Shown: positions 11,466 to 22,931, numbered from the stretch's first letter. The stretch: 64,000 nucleotides of DNA from Magnolia sinica (GCF_029962835.1 NC_080586.1:69379001-69443000); one strand, 5' to 3'. Notes: a model not told the origin generated them from the sequence alone. Program-made: numbers and translations.

Positions 11466-12752
11466 ATGGCTTCTTCAACTCCTAATGTTTACCTCTTCTC
11501 CACTCTCTTCCTCCTTCTCATCTCTTTTTCCTTCGCTCAAGTATCGTTCCGACCGAAGGCGCTCATTCTTCCAGTAGTAAAAGACACAGCAACCCTCCAG
11601 TACGTGACCCAAATCAATCAAAGGACACCACTCCTACCCATAAGGCTCACTGTCGATCTCGGAGGTCAATTCCTATGGGTTGATTGTGATTCAGCTGCCT
11701 ATGTCTCATCCTCTTATCGTCAAGCACGGTGTGGCTCAGCCCAGTGCTCATTAGCCAAGTCCGGCGCATGTGGCGGTGGGATATGTGGTCTCTTCCCTGA
11801 TAACACCATCACCCGCACTGGCTCATATGGAGAAGTCGGAGACGACATCGTTGCCCTCCAATCAACGGACGGATCAAACCCTGGCCCCATTGTTACTATA
11901 CCCCACTTCATCTTCACATGTGCCCCCACATTCCTCTTACAAGGACTAGCTAGCAAGGTTAATGGTATGGTAGGTCTCGCACGGACACGTATTGCACTCC
12001 CGTCTCAGTTCGCAGCTGCATTCAGCTTCCACCGAAAGTTTGCTGTCTGTCTGTCATCCTCGTCAACATCCAACGGTGTCATATTCTTCGGTGATGGGCC
12101 ATACATGTTGCTTCCGAACATTGATGCCTCCAAATCACTTATCTACACTCCCCTCATTATCAATCCTGTAAGTACTGCTGGAGTTTACGGATTAGGAGAG
12201 CCTTCTGATGAGTATTTCATCGGTGTGAAATCGATCAAGATCAATGAAAAGCGTGTCCCGTTAAATGCATCCCTTCTCTCCATTGATAACAATGGCTTCG
12301 GTGGAACGAAAATCAGCACCGTCAATCCTTACACAACTCTGGAGACGTCCATCTACAAGGCTTTCTCTGAGGCTTTCATTAGAGAGGCCACATCCAGGAA
12401 TATCACTCGAGCGGCACCGGTGGCGCCTTTTGACGTCTGCTTCAGTTCAAAGAGGATCGGAAGTACACGAGTAGGGCCTGCTGTTCCGTGGGTCGATCTT
12501 GTCTTGCAGAGCGAGAATGTCTACTGGAGAATCTTTGGGGCGAATTCGATGGTGTATGTGAATGATGACGTGGTATGCCTGGCATTTGTTGATGGTGGGT
12601 CTAACCCTAGAACGTCGATCGTGATCGGAGGCTATCAGTTGGAGGATAATCTTCTACAATTTGATCTAGCCACTTCAAGACTAGGGTTCAGTTCATCACT
12701 TCTCTTCAGGCGAACCACATGTGCCAACTTCAACTTCACATCCAATGTATAA
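11466..12752 (+). CDS. EDGP/basic 7S globulin-like secreted glycosidase inhibitor, gene 1
   Basis: Single-exon gene, 428 residues. A longer frame opens at 11220, but the TATA box (11405) lies inside it, so the start is the ATG at 11466. Signal peptide 1-25 (FLLLISFSFAQ). TAXI_N-like half holds VDLGG (63-67) in place of the pepsin DTGS; TAXI_C-like half has STVNPYTTLE (283-292) where active proteases have a catalytic DSG/DTG. Both facts argue for an inactive aspartic-protease fold, as in carrot EDGP, tomato XEGIP, soybean GmGIP1 and wheat TAXI, which bind microbial glucanases or xylanases in the cell wall. N-glycosylation sites: N267, N312 and N423. Ten cysteines, not the twelve of genes 2 and 5: the loop around residue 104 is short and one pair is gone. 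From about residue 250 on it is nearly identical to gene 2 while the first half is clearly diverged, suggesting gene conversion. Confidence 0.93.
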   Translation: MASSTPNVYLFSTLFLLLISFSFAQVSFRPKALILPVVKDTATLQYVTQINQRTPLLPIRLTVDLGGQFLWVDCDSAAYVSSSYRQARCGSAQCSLAKSGACGGGICGLFPDNTITRTGSYGEVGDDIVALQSTDGSNPGPIVTIPHFIFTCAPTFLLQGLASKVNGMVGLARTRIALPSQFAAAFSFHRKFAVCLSSSSTSNGVIFFGDGPYMLLPNIDASKSLIYTPLIINPVSTAGVYGLGEPSDEYFIGVKSIKINEKRVPLNASLLSIDNNGFGGTKISTVNPYTTLETSIYKAFSEAFIREATSRNITRAAPVAPFDVCFSSKRIGSTRVGPAVPWVDLVLQSENVYWRIFGANSMVYVNDDVVCLAFVDGGSNPRTSIVIGGYQLEDNLLQFDLATSRLGFSSSLLFRRTTCANFNFTSNV

Positions 12753-12824
12753 TGGGTGGTACTGATAATTTCTTACTATAGATATGAGGTCGTTTAATTC
12801 TATTTTCTGAGCTGTACGTTTGTG

Positions 12825-12830
12825 AATAAA
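12825..12830 (+). terminator. gene 1 poly(A) signal
   Basis: AATAAA about 72 bases after the stop codon. The matching signal of genes 2 and 5 sits in the same GTGAATAAA-like context, so the 3' UTR is homologous. Confidence 0.6.
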
Positions 12831-13110
12831 AGGCCACCATCAGTTGTGTGGGCCTCAATCATGTGATGAATTTCTTTGGTTTGGTAGTTGGACGCACTTC
12901 ATTTGATAATGCTTTACATAAATGATTGTCCCTCTTGTGGGGCCCAAAATTATCTCTTGTATTTTGCCATTGTGAGAAATTTAGATAGTAAAGACGAATG
13001 CAACGAATGCATGTCTTCACATTTGAAACCGTTGTATTCAGGTCACTGTGTAAACAAGGACCGGGATCATCTGCAATACCTGTTTTAAGCAGCAGCGCAT
13101 AAAACACTTA

Positions 13111-13519
13111 GGGCCTGTTTGGCAGGGCAGATTGGATGGGATTGGAAGGGATTAGAAGATAGATGGATTGGCCAGGCGTGCCAAACACACACGGGATCCT
13201 GATCCCGGGATATAGCAGTCCCATGGATCTTAAGAGAATCCACTGACATCACCATCGTTGCCTTTAAATCCCATCCAATCCACCCTAATCCCTTCAAAAT
13301 TGCCTGGAACGTGTTTGGTTCGAGGGATTGAAAGGGATTGAAAGGTTTAATCCCAGGATTGGCCGGGCGTGCCAAACAGACCCGATATAGCAATCCCGGG
13401 ACCTAACAACCCCATAGCTCTTGCACCAATCCACTGGCGCAGCTATTATTACGTTGAAATCCGTGCAATCCACTCTAATACTATCCAATCCCATCCAATC
13501 TGCCCGGCCAAACAGGCCC
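13111..13519. mobile_element. MITE with GGGCCTGTTTGGC ends (hAT-like?)
   Basis: Terminal inverted repeat GGGCCTGTTTGGC (left) against GCCAAACAGGCCC-type right end, both followed inwards by the AGATTGGATGGGATT unit and its complement. The inside holds two related units (GGCCAGGCGTGCCAAAC at about 13170 and GGCCGGGCGTGCCAAAC at about 13362), so it is a nested or doubled copy. No clear target duplication, so the hAT label is a guess from the end sequence. Confidence 0.65.
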
Positions 13520-13783
13520 TGAAGCCCTGTGTGGCCCACCATGTAGTATATGTAACATCCATTCTGTCCATCAGGTTCTATCATCGATTTTAGGTCTTGA
13601 GGCAAAAAGTCAGACAGATCCATAACTCAAGTATACCACGTCACGGAGAGCAATGGAGATAAGAGATAAGATGCCAACCATAGGTTCGTGTGTATAGCCG
13701 ACGTGCTTATCCTACGTCAAAACCGATTAATAAGATATGGAAGAGGCCAGGACAAAGTCCAGATACAAAAATCAGGTGTTAGA

Positions 13784-14606
13784 CGGAAGCGGATTGGCTG
13801 GTGTACCTCACACCAGCTATATATAGATGTTGTATTGACGTATGTATTATATCCAAACCGTCCAACCATTGAGCGAGCTCGTCTGAAGGCTTGAGACGAA
13901 AATTAAGACAGATCTAACCATCAAGTGGACCACACTACAAAAAACAGTGGGGGATTGAACGTCTACCATTGAAACCCTTTTTGGTGTCACGGAAGTTTTG
14001 GATCAATATGAAATTTTCTTTTTCTCTTCATCCAGCTCTTCCTGACCTTATGAACATATTGGATGGAAAATAAACGTTATGGTGGGCCCTACAAATTTTT
14101 TAAGGGTGAAAATCATTATCCCCGCTGCTATTTGTGGTGTGGTCCATCTGATCTTTGGATATGATTCAGTTTTTGGAAAATGCTCTAAAATAATCTCTAA
14201 AAATATATAAACGGTTTAGATATAATAAATACATAACTATAGGGCCCATGTAACTTTGATCTCCTTTGAATTGTTCGTACAACTCGGAGCTCGAGGAGCG
14301 TCAGTGCTCATCTACGCACGACATGTACCTGCAATACACCAGCTATATAGATGTTGTATTGACGTCAACAAGTTTTGTGGGTCTGATCATTAGGTATGTG
14401 TTATATCCAAACCATCCATCCATTTGGTGAGCTCGTTTTAAGGCCTGAGACGAAAAATAAGACAGATCTAACTATAAAGTCAACCACACTAGAAAAGGCA
14501 GTAGGATATTGAACGTCTACCACTGAAACCCTTTTTGGGGTCACAAGAGTTTTGGATCAATATGAAATTTGTTTTTCCTCTTCATCCAGGTCTTTGTGAC
14601 CTTATA
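13784..14606. mobile_element. family A MITE with a second, truncated copy
   Basis: Left end CGGAAGCGGATTGGCTGG at 13784. The left arm runs to about 14050 and its inverted partner to about 14345 (ending CACCAGCTATATAG). The left arm then starts again (14345-14606) as a direct repeat and stops abruptly at GACCTTATA, where unrelated DNA begins. The expected right terminal repeat is missing. Confidence 0.65.
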
Positions 14607-14842
14607 ATATTACGTGGTTGGATCTTCTACTGTCCCAATCAATCCCATGTTGAGCTCCGCCATTTTCTTGGCCTACAACATAGGACCAATCTGGATACAC
14701 CCACCTTCCGAGTGCAATGCCTCGCGAGATGTGGTGGGGGTGACTTTGGCTCCCATGCCCTTGACTGGGGATTGTGCCCTACTAGGGATTGCAGGGAAGA
14801 TGGGCGGACTGACAGGGGGGTGGGTAGGGTAGGTCGATGGGG

Positions 14843-15097
14843 CTAGAGATCCTGCTTAGTAGCCTGAACGTTCACGATTCTACTGTCAATCCTCCTTCCA
14901 TGGAGGACACCAATGGCTGCCCTGTCATCGTCCTCATATTGATATCGCACAAATGCAAAGCCCCTGGGCCGAATCGATCCAAGGAAAGTCGAAATGAATA
15001 CATCAACCACTCTCCCATACCTTTAGAAGATCTTGAAGAGATCCTCATTAGAGCATGAGAAAGGTAGGTTACTAACAAATAAATTAAACACACTTCT
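14843..15097 (-). pseudogene. RNA-recognition-motif (RRM) fragment
   Basis: Minus-strand translation gives an RRM: RNP2-like LFVSNL, then EDLFKIF, RYGRVVDVFI, RNP1 RGFAFVRY (fits [RK]-G-[FY]-[GA]-[FY]-x-x-[FY]), and the helix-2/strand-4 block IDSRIVNVQ. This is the layout of SR-type splicing factors and also of the RRM found in ORF1 of some plant LINEs. The frame is interrupted within the domain and neither a start nor an RS tail is visible, so it is a relic. It lies on the same strand and just downstream of a copia gag relic; whether it was carried by a retroelement or fell there separately cannot be told. Confidence 0.6.
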
Positions 15098-15239
15098 GTT
15101 GCTTGCTCTGTTTAAGGGGCTTACCTCTCTGCGGGCTGGAGACCTTCCTCTATTTCTACACACGTCCTCATATCAGAGGGGAGCAGAGTCTCTCAACGGC
15201 GCCTTACTTCTTCTCCGTCAATCTCCTTCCCTGTGAGCC

Positions 15240-16996
15240 CAGACTCTTGGCATTACTTAACATCAACCGTACATAGATGTTTCTGGATTTGTTCCAGAGT
15301 GTAGTCCTCAATTTTATGTAGCAACTTCTTTCTATAGTTTTTTCACATCGATGGCAATTTAGCGATAATAGCCCCGACTTGAAATGATTTAGGAAGATTA
15401 ATCTTAATGGCTTTGATTTTGTTTACTATTAGCTGCAGTTCTTTGATTTGGGCTAGCAGCAGTTTGTTATCTACCATGTTATAGTCGAAATACCTGGCAA
15501 TCAAAAACTTTTTAGTACCTTATTCTTCTGCCTTGTATTTGAACTCCAGAGTGGTCCAGATTTCTTTTGCTGATGACCTTTATGTGTACAAATCGTACAG
15601 TCGGTCGGAGAGCGCATTCAGAATGTGTCCACAACATAGGAGTTCATATTCAGCTCATTTGGTGCAGGAAGCAACTTGTTCGGGTGTGTCATTCTCAAAT
15701 GCTTCAGGCAACGACTGCAAATTTAGATCTAAGATGTAGAAGATCTTCAGCGTCATTAGAAGAAACTTGAGTTTGTCTTGCCATCTAGTAAAATTGGTTC
15801 CATCGAACCGATCAAGAGGAATCAAGTCCTGATTCATCAACTTGTATCAGCTTCCATCAGAAATAACGCTTTAAGATTGTTGAAAAAATTACATAAATAA
15901 TGATTTTCTGTAACATTATGAAAACCGAGAAAATCAAAATGATCTAAAATAAGGACAGGTTGAAGCATGTTTGGAATGCTGTCTTTAAAGCATTATTTGC
16001 CCCTATTCAAGTAAATTAAGTATGCTGAAAAGGTTACAGGCAAATTACTTTTAGGACACGATGAGCCTGGTGTGGGTCTACGTTCAACAAACACGAAGAC
16101 CCACCAATGGAACTCTATTACACAGTATCTGACATAAAATAAAAGAAAAATCCTAGAAAAAAGAGAGGAGAAGAAGTGTGAATTAGACCACTGCACTGGT
16201 CTTTTCTTCAGCTAATGGTTCAGATGAACCATTTTTAGACCACACTGTTGGTCTGATCTTCGAGCAATGGTTCAGATGACCCTTGTTGTCTTGGTGGAAT
16301 TTGTCTTTAGGAGTGGAGTGGCTATGGTTCGTATGGGTTCTGCTGGAGTGAGTTGAGATGGATTGGAAACCCATCCAGACCCTATTTATATAGGCATTGG
16401 TGGCTGGGGGTTATGGTCCAGGGAAATAAATCCCATTGACTGTTTTTCTAGCTGTTGGAGAAACTAGTCATTATTGGCAGTTTCTAGTTGTTGTGCATGA
16501 GCCATAACAGCTGCTGCATGGTGACTGTTGTGAGATACTGGCTAGCCATTTCTAGCTATTAAGCAAGCCACATGTAACAGTTTCTGCATGGTCAACAATC
16601 AAGTGCATGAGCAGTTACACTTCTCTGCAACAGCTCTTTTTCCAGCCTCTATATACTCTAAGGAACCTCGCTCCGCGACACGATGTGGATGTACGAAGTG
16701 CAAAGTGCATCACTAGTACCTCTACAACCACACTGCCTCACATGCCCACGCCCTCGCACCGAGCCCGTGCATGGTCGCGGGTCACTGGAACACACAAGCT
16801 CCATACTCATTAGACTAGGTGAGCAAATATTATAATACTCCACTCATCACGTTTAAACTACAAAATTTCCTTCTCTTTTTCCAATGTGGGACTATTCCCA
16901 AAACCCAAGAAAAAGGTATTTTGCAAACCTTTTTATATTATATATATATATATATATATTATTAAAAATATATTTAAAAATCAATATATAATAACA
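15240..16996 (-). mobile_element. Ty1/copia relic: 5' LTR plus gag fragment
   Basis: Reads right to left: an LTR (15878-16996) followed by a gag fragment (about 15840 down to 15240) starting MMNQDLIPLDRFDG, then FTRWQDKLKFLL, the UBN2-type copia gag. The LTR is the same family as 31319-32555 and 59023-60396. The element ends near 15240-14607, where other DNA takes over, so only its 5' part survives. Fossil, with several breaks. Confidence 0.75.
15878..16996 (-). repeat. copia LTR (5' LTR of the relic)
   Basis: Ends TGTTG (left) and AACA (right) as inverted repeats. Shared blocks with the other two LTRs include GCCTGGTGTGGGTCT, GAACCATTTTTAGACCACAC-type and GTGGGACTATTCCCAAAA. It is 1119 bp long, shorter than its relatives chiefly because an internal GAGNCC-type minisatellite is almost absent. 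Confidence 0.75.
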
Positions 16997-17212
16997 AGAA
17001 TCCTCGAGATTGGAAGATCTTACATATCGAATCACTAGCAAAACAATCATACGCCGAGTGCTAAAGCATTTCGACAAGATAGTTTCTTCATTAGGTATTT
17101 TGTAGACAGGGCTTAGCTTGTAAATGGGTTGTATCACTGGACATGAACTCAAATCCAATAGCTATATGTAATACTTAACTTATGATATTACCATGGTCTC
17201 TCTAGTGAACTT
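16997..17212. other. short spacer between two copia relics
   Basis: AT-rich. Nothing recognised. Confidence 0.4.
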
Positions 17213-18336
17213 TGTTGAGAAGTGGAGCCACATCTGGGCCACGCACGATCGGTCGTGGAGCCTGCTCGACCAATCGTGACCAGTCGTGGACTGGCACGAC
17301 TCGAACTCCAGCGAGCATCAATTTTTTTTGGGTCTGAGGTGCTCGACCGGTCGTGGTTATGCAGATTCGTTTTCGAATCTGATGCGGACTGTGAATTTCT
17401 GTGTCGCCTTTCACATGGGTGCGAAAGGAAAGTTGTCAAAACTATAAATTGGGGTCCCTAGGGCTATTCTAGGGTTAAGGTGAATATTAGGAAATATTTT
17501 TAAGGTATGGGTAAGGGATTTTCTATGTTCTTCCAAGGGAGAGGTTAGTATATTGCCATGTAATCTCTGTTCGTTCTTCATAGTGGAAGTTTGCATCCGT
17601 GGTTTTTTACCCTAGTTTGGAGTTTTTTCATATATATCTTGTCTTGTGGTTTGTTTGGATTGCTTTGATATGTTTCTAGTTTATATTTCTTCTTGTTTAT
17701 TATTTGTGGGTGAGGCCTGAGATTGGATATAGGCTCACTGTGTTGTTGGCGTGTTGCGCAACAACTGGTATCAGAGTTTTGGTTAGTTTTATTGGGAGCG
17801 ATGACGGAAGAAGGAAAAACTAGAATTGAGAAGTTTGATAGTTCAAACTTTGCCTTCTGAAAGATGCAAATGGAGGATTATCTGTATTAGAAGGACCTCT
17901 ATATTCCTCTAAGAGGAAAAGAGAAAAAACCAGAAAAGATGACAGATGATGAATGATTTTTATTGGATAGGAAGGCTTCAGGAACGATCCGACTCTCTTT
18001 GTCTAAGAGCGTCGCCTTCAACATATCCAAGATGAAAACTATAAAAGAATTAATGGAAGCCCTAGCCACCATGTATGAAAAGCCCTTAGCGTCCAACAAG
18101 GTTCATCTTGTGAAACATCTATTCAACATGAAGATGTCAGATGGTGGGAGCGTGACTGAACATCTAAACGAGTTCAATATAGTCACGAGCCAGTTGGAAT
18201 CCGTTAGCATTATTTTTGAGGATGAGGTCAGGGCTTTATTGATCTTATCCAGTTTGCCAGACACTTTGATCTACTTTGAACCATTCATGGAAATCGAAGC
18301 TGGAGCGTCAGTCCTCGCAGTCCTCTCACGAGACGT
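17213..18336 (+). mobile_element. second Ty1/copia relic: LTR, primer-binding site and gag
   Basis: LTR TGTTGAGAAG...TTGCGCAACA (17213-17763, 551 bp), then two bases and a tRNA-Met-type primer-binding site TGGTATCAGAG (17766-17776), then gag from the ATG at 17801 (MTEEGKTRIEKFDSSNFAFW, later MYEKPLASNKVHLVKHLF and TEHLNEFN). The gag is cut off near 18336 where a foldback element starts. A different copia family from the one at 15.2-17.0 kb, as the LTR shares no sequence with it. Fossil with a few breaks. Confidence 0.75.
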
Positions 18337-18345
18337 ACCTACAGG

Positions 18346-18858
18346 GTCTCGGATTTCCTGCCAAATCGCAGGAAGTTCATGCGCAAGGATTCTGGGTGGG
18401 TCCTACTGTGATGTTTGTGAGAAATCAAATCCATCCATCTGTTTTTCGACCTCATTTTAAGATATGCTACCAAAAATGAGGAGGATACAAAACTCAAATG
18501 GGCCATAGGAGATGAAACAATGGGGAAAGGAATGCCCACCGTTGAAACCTTCCTAAGCTCCACCTTGCTGTTTATATGCCATCTAAACCGTTTATAAGGT
18601 CATTTTCACTCCGATAAAGTGAAAACCATAAACGTAGACCGTTACAAAACTTTTATGGCCATATAAATGTTCCAACGGTGGTCACTAAATCTTTACTGTT
18701 TCCTCTTGCGTGGCCCACTTGAGTTTTGGATCCTCCTCATTTTTGGTCTCACGTCATAAAATGAGCTTAAAAAATAGATAGAGGGGTTGGATTTCTCACA
18801 AACATCTAAGTGGGCTCCACACAGAAACCTTGCCTTTCGCAGGAAATTCGCGTCCCAC
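18346..18858. mobile_element. foldback MITE in the copia relic
   Basis: Left end GGATTTCCTGC...GGAAGTTC pairs with GCAGGAAATTC on the right; the inner arms (GATGTTTGTGAGAAATC at about 18412; GGATTTCTCACAAACATC at about 18789) are inverted copies, and the centre holds the ACCGTTGAAACCTTCC / CCAACGGTGG pair. Lies exactly where the copia gag breaks off. Confidence 0.65.
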
Positions 18859-18863
18859 GTACA

Positions 18864-19403
18864 CGGGCGCGGATTGTATACTGACCGTGTCAGTAGCGTG
18901 TTGGCTACTAACAGTGCTCTGTGGGCCTCATTATAATGTATGTATCCTATCCACGCCATCCATCAATTTTTCCATACTATTTTATAGCATGAAGCCAAAA
19001 GTGAAGCAGATTCAAATCTCATATGGACCACTCCACAAGAAAGAGTGTTGATTGAACACTAACCATTAAAAACTTCTTAGGGTTGACAAAAGTTTTATAT
19101 TAAGCTAATATTTTTTTATTCTATTAATTCAGGTGTGCGTGACCTAATCAACAGGTTAGATGACAAATAAACATTACAGTGAACCCTAAGAAGTTTTTAA
19201 TGGTGAGCATTCAATCACCACTGTTTCCTTGTGGTGTGGTCCACTTGAGACTTGGATATACTTAAATATTGGTATTATTCTCTATGATGACCTGTAAATA
19301 TAGATGGACGGCTTAGATAAAGAAAACATATATCATGCGGGGCTCACAGAGCACTGCCAGTAGCAAGTTGCTACTGACGCTGTTAGCACGCAATCCGCGC
19401 CCG
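18864..19403. mobile_element. foldback MITE with CGGGCGCGGATTG ends
   Basis: CGGGCGCGGATTGTATACTG (left) pairs with the CAATCCGCGCCCG right end. Inner arms: AGTAGCGTGTTGGCTACTAAC against GCCAGTAGCAAGTTGCTACTG, then the common GTGGGCCTCATTATAATGTA block. No coding. Confidence 0.65.
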
Positions 19404-19422
19404 ATTCGCTGAGATGATTCGC

Positions 19423-19874
19423 TACTGAAGTGGCGTCACCAAGTTATGTGGGCCACACCATTATGTATGTTGTATCTACACCGTCCATACATTTGTAGAG
19501 ATCACTTTTGGGCAATGTGCAAAGAATAAGACAGATCCAAGGCTGGGTGGACCTCACTACAGAAAACAGTGGGCAGAATAGCACCCACCGTTGAAACCTT
19601 CCAAAGGTCCACCATTATGTTTATTTGAGATCCAACCTGTTTATGTGTTAACGCAGAAATGAAAGAAGGGAAAACAAGAATATTAGCTTGATCCAAAACC
19701 TTCTTGGCCCTTAGAACTTTTTAATGGTTGGCATCACTCTCCCCACGGCTTTCTGTGGTGGGATCCCCTCGAGCTTTGGATCTGACTCATTACTATGATC
19801 TCTCAAAATGGATGGACGGTGTGGATACAAAATATACATCATGGTGAGGCCACATCACTTGATGACATCACTTC
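19423..19874. mobile_element. foldback MITE, family C
   Basis: Ends GAAGTGGCGTCACCAAGT and the complement of a GATGACATCACTTC right end. Another member lies at 46627-47092. Arms carry ATGTATGTTGTATCTACACC and its inverted partner GGTGTGGATACAAAATATAC. Confidence 0.6.
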
Positions 19875-19907
19875 AGGAAATCCACTACATGGGCTGGGAC
19901 GGGATTG

Positions 19908-20293
19908 CAAGCGGATTCGCTGGTGTATTGACGTCAGCAAGTTCTGTGGTCCCATGACGAATTTGTTATATCCAAACGGTCCATCCATTTTGCGAGCTTG
20001 TCATAAGGTTTGAGCCGAAAAATAAGACAGATCTAAAAATAAACTGGACCACACTACAAAAATGTTGGATCAAGCTTATATTTATTTTTTATCTTTTATC
20101 CGTGTCCTTGTGATCATATAAAAAGGTTTCTACGGTGGAAATCATTATTCCAACTGTTTCATATGGTAAGGTCCACTTGATCTTTGGGTATGATTAAATT
20201 TTGGATCCAACTGCTAAAATAAGATGGAAAAACGGATGGATGACACAGATAGACCTCATACATTCACGGTGGAACACCAGCCAATCTGCTTCG
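19908..20293. mobile_element. family A MITE, internally deleted
   Basis: AAGCGGATTCGCTGGTGTA (left) and the complement of CACCAGCCAATCTGCTT (right), with the family A inner arms (TGACGTCAGCAAGTTCTGTGG) but a shortened centre. Confidence 0.55.
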
Positions 20294-20397
20294 GCTTCCC
20301 ATGCAGATTAGAAGTTACTCGACTTACGTGTAGCTATAGGAGTCTTCGAGGAGTTCAGATTCCGAAGACCTCGGGAATACTATTTTAGTAAGTCACG

Positions 20398-22545
20398 TTA
20401 CTCGACTTATGCATCCCAATATATGTAGAGATGAATGATCTTATTGGGCCCATTGTGATATATATATTTTATCCATGCCGTCCATTCATTTTGAAAGATC
20501 ATTTTAAGGAATGAGCCAAAAAATGAGGCATATCAAAAGCTCATGTGGACCACACCATAGAAAACAGTGAAATTAAAAACCTACTAATGAAAACCTTTTG
20601 GGGCATGACAATCACGACCTATATCAACCACGACCCACATAACATGACAACTACGACTCATATAACATGATAACTACGACCCATGACAACCACGACCAGG
20701 ATGACAACCACGACCCATAAAACATGATAACCACGACCCATATAACATGACAACTATGACCCATAACCATGACCCATATAACTTGACAACTACGACCCAT
20801 GACAATCACGACCCATATAAATGACATCAATGACCCATATAACTTTACAACTATGACCCATATAATATGACAACCTCGACCCTTGCTATATGACAACTAC
20901 GATCCATTCAAAGGGTCGTGGTTTACATGCACAATGGATTGTGGTTTTCATCCACAAAGGGTCATGGTTGATATTTGACCATACCCCTAAAATGACACAA
21001 CAAAAAGGATGGGCGGCATGGATTATTCACATACATGAATGTGAGCCAATTTGGGTCGTGGTTTGTATGGGTTGTAGTTGTCATGTTATATGAGTCGTGG
21101 TTGTCATGTTACATGGTTCGTGGTTTGCAACGTGTTCACTTCCTTTTCTACCAAACCATTGGTATCATAGCTTAAGGTCCACAATGGGGTGATCCGATCC
21201 ATCCACCTTGTCGACTAGCTCGCTGTGAATCCAAAAAGTCCTGACTTGGGCATTATCCACTTTTAACAAGCATCACATGAGAACCACGACCCATATAACA
21301 TGATAACTATGACCCACGACAACCACGACCCATAACAAGTACGACCCTTACCACATTACAACCACGACCCATAACAACTACGACCCTTACCACATTACGA
21401 CTACAACCCATATAACATGACAACCACGATCCATAACAACTACGACCCTTACCACATTACAACTACAACCCATATAACATGACAACCACGACCCATATAA
21501 TATGACAACCACGACCCTTACCACATTACAACCATGACCCATATAACATGATAACTACAACTTGTGACAACCACGACCCCTATAATATGACAAGACCCAT
21601 ATAATATGACAACCACAACTTATATTAACTACGACCTATATAACATGACAACCACGACCCATATAACATGATAGCTACGACCCGTGACAACCACGACCAT
21701 TATGACAACCACAACCCATATAATATGACAATCACAACCCTTGCTACATGACAATCACGATTCATTTGAATGGTCGTGGGTCACATGCACAATAGATCGT
21801 GGTTTTCATCCACAAAGGGTCGTGGTTGATATTTGACTCTACCCCTAAAATGACACAACAAAAAGGATGAGCGGCATGGATTATTCACATACATCAATGT
21901 GGGCCCATCTGAGTCGTGGTTTGCATAGTCGTAGTTGCTATGTTATATGGGTCGTGGTTGTCATGTTGCATGGTTCGTAGTTTGCAATGTATTCACTTCC
22001 TATACAAGTCGAAGTTTTCATTTTGATAGGCCTTAGCAAGGACCATCTAGTGGGGCCTACATTGATGTATGTGAATAATCCATGCCGCCTGAGGCCAACA
22101 ATGGGGAGATCCGTTCCGTCCACCTTGTCGGCCAGCTCGGCGTGGGCCCAAAAGGTCCTGACTTGGACAATGTCCACTTCTAACAAACATCGCAGTGAGC
22201 TTGGAAAGTTTCAACAGCAGGTTCCATTATCACCATTATTTTCTATTATGTGATCCACACGAGCTCTAGATCAGGCTAATATTTGGGCCCTAGCCCTAAA
22301 ATGATATGGTAAAAAGGATGGATGGCATGGATTATACACATACATCAATATGGCCCCCACAAGTTTAGTCCTTATGCACACGCGAAAAGGGTTCCGTACA
22401 CATCACTTTATTAGCATTCAATACAACATAACTTCTTAGTCCCTATAGAAAACCGTGCAACTACTAAGTGAAGGTCAGGGACATTTTCATCCAAAATAAT
22501 CTCTAAAAGCGGTCAGAAAGCCCTTTAGAGAATATATGAAGTGTC
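20398..22545. repeat. minisatellite and foldback complex
   Basis: Two runs of an imperfect unit like CATATAACATGACAACCACGACC (about 20596-20900 and 21282-21775), in places reading as the complement (about 20905-21125 and 21770-21985). The block around 20870-21280 reappears 848 bases downstream (CATGCACAAT at 20936 and 21784; GACACAACAAAAAGGATG in both). The right end (22080-22545) is homologous to the right arm of the 8711-10460 element, so this is a rearranged, longer relative of it. No gene. Confidence 0.65.
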
Positions 22546-22931
22546 GAGGTAATTTGCCCAAACTTTGAGGCGAGTTGGGCAATTTCCCGATAAGCATCTG
22601 CACGGTCTTGAGTGGGAGATAATCTGGTAGAGCCCCACCAATGGAGAGTCTTTTCCACGGTACACGTGGCCGGGCGGTACATCGAGGCCGTCCATCAACT
22701 GGTAATGGATGAATTATGTATCGAAAATGAATCTATTAGACAATTCTATCTGTAGCTCCTTTTGCTTCCTACCGTTGCATTGAAGGTCACTGAACAGATG
22801 ATGAAGATGAGCTGATCTGTATTCCCTTTTAATCATTATATATCCACTGTTGGAGAAACTAGATGGACGGTCCCAAAAAGCAAGTTACGATGCCACGTGT
22901 ACAACGAACAGATAACTCTACGATATTTTTA

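Noticed and set aside
12265-12474. Open frames overlapping the EDGP genes on either strand (also 24969-25178, 48442-48651)
   Set aside because: Shadows of the conserved coding sequence. They recur because the genes are copies, and have no start context or domain.
20596-21775. CRISPR-like array because of regular short repeats
   Set aside because: Repeats are adjacent and degenerate with no unique spacers; plant minisatellite.
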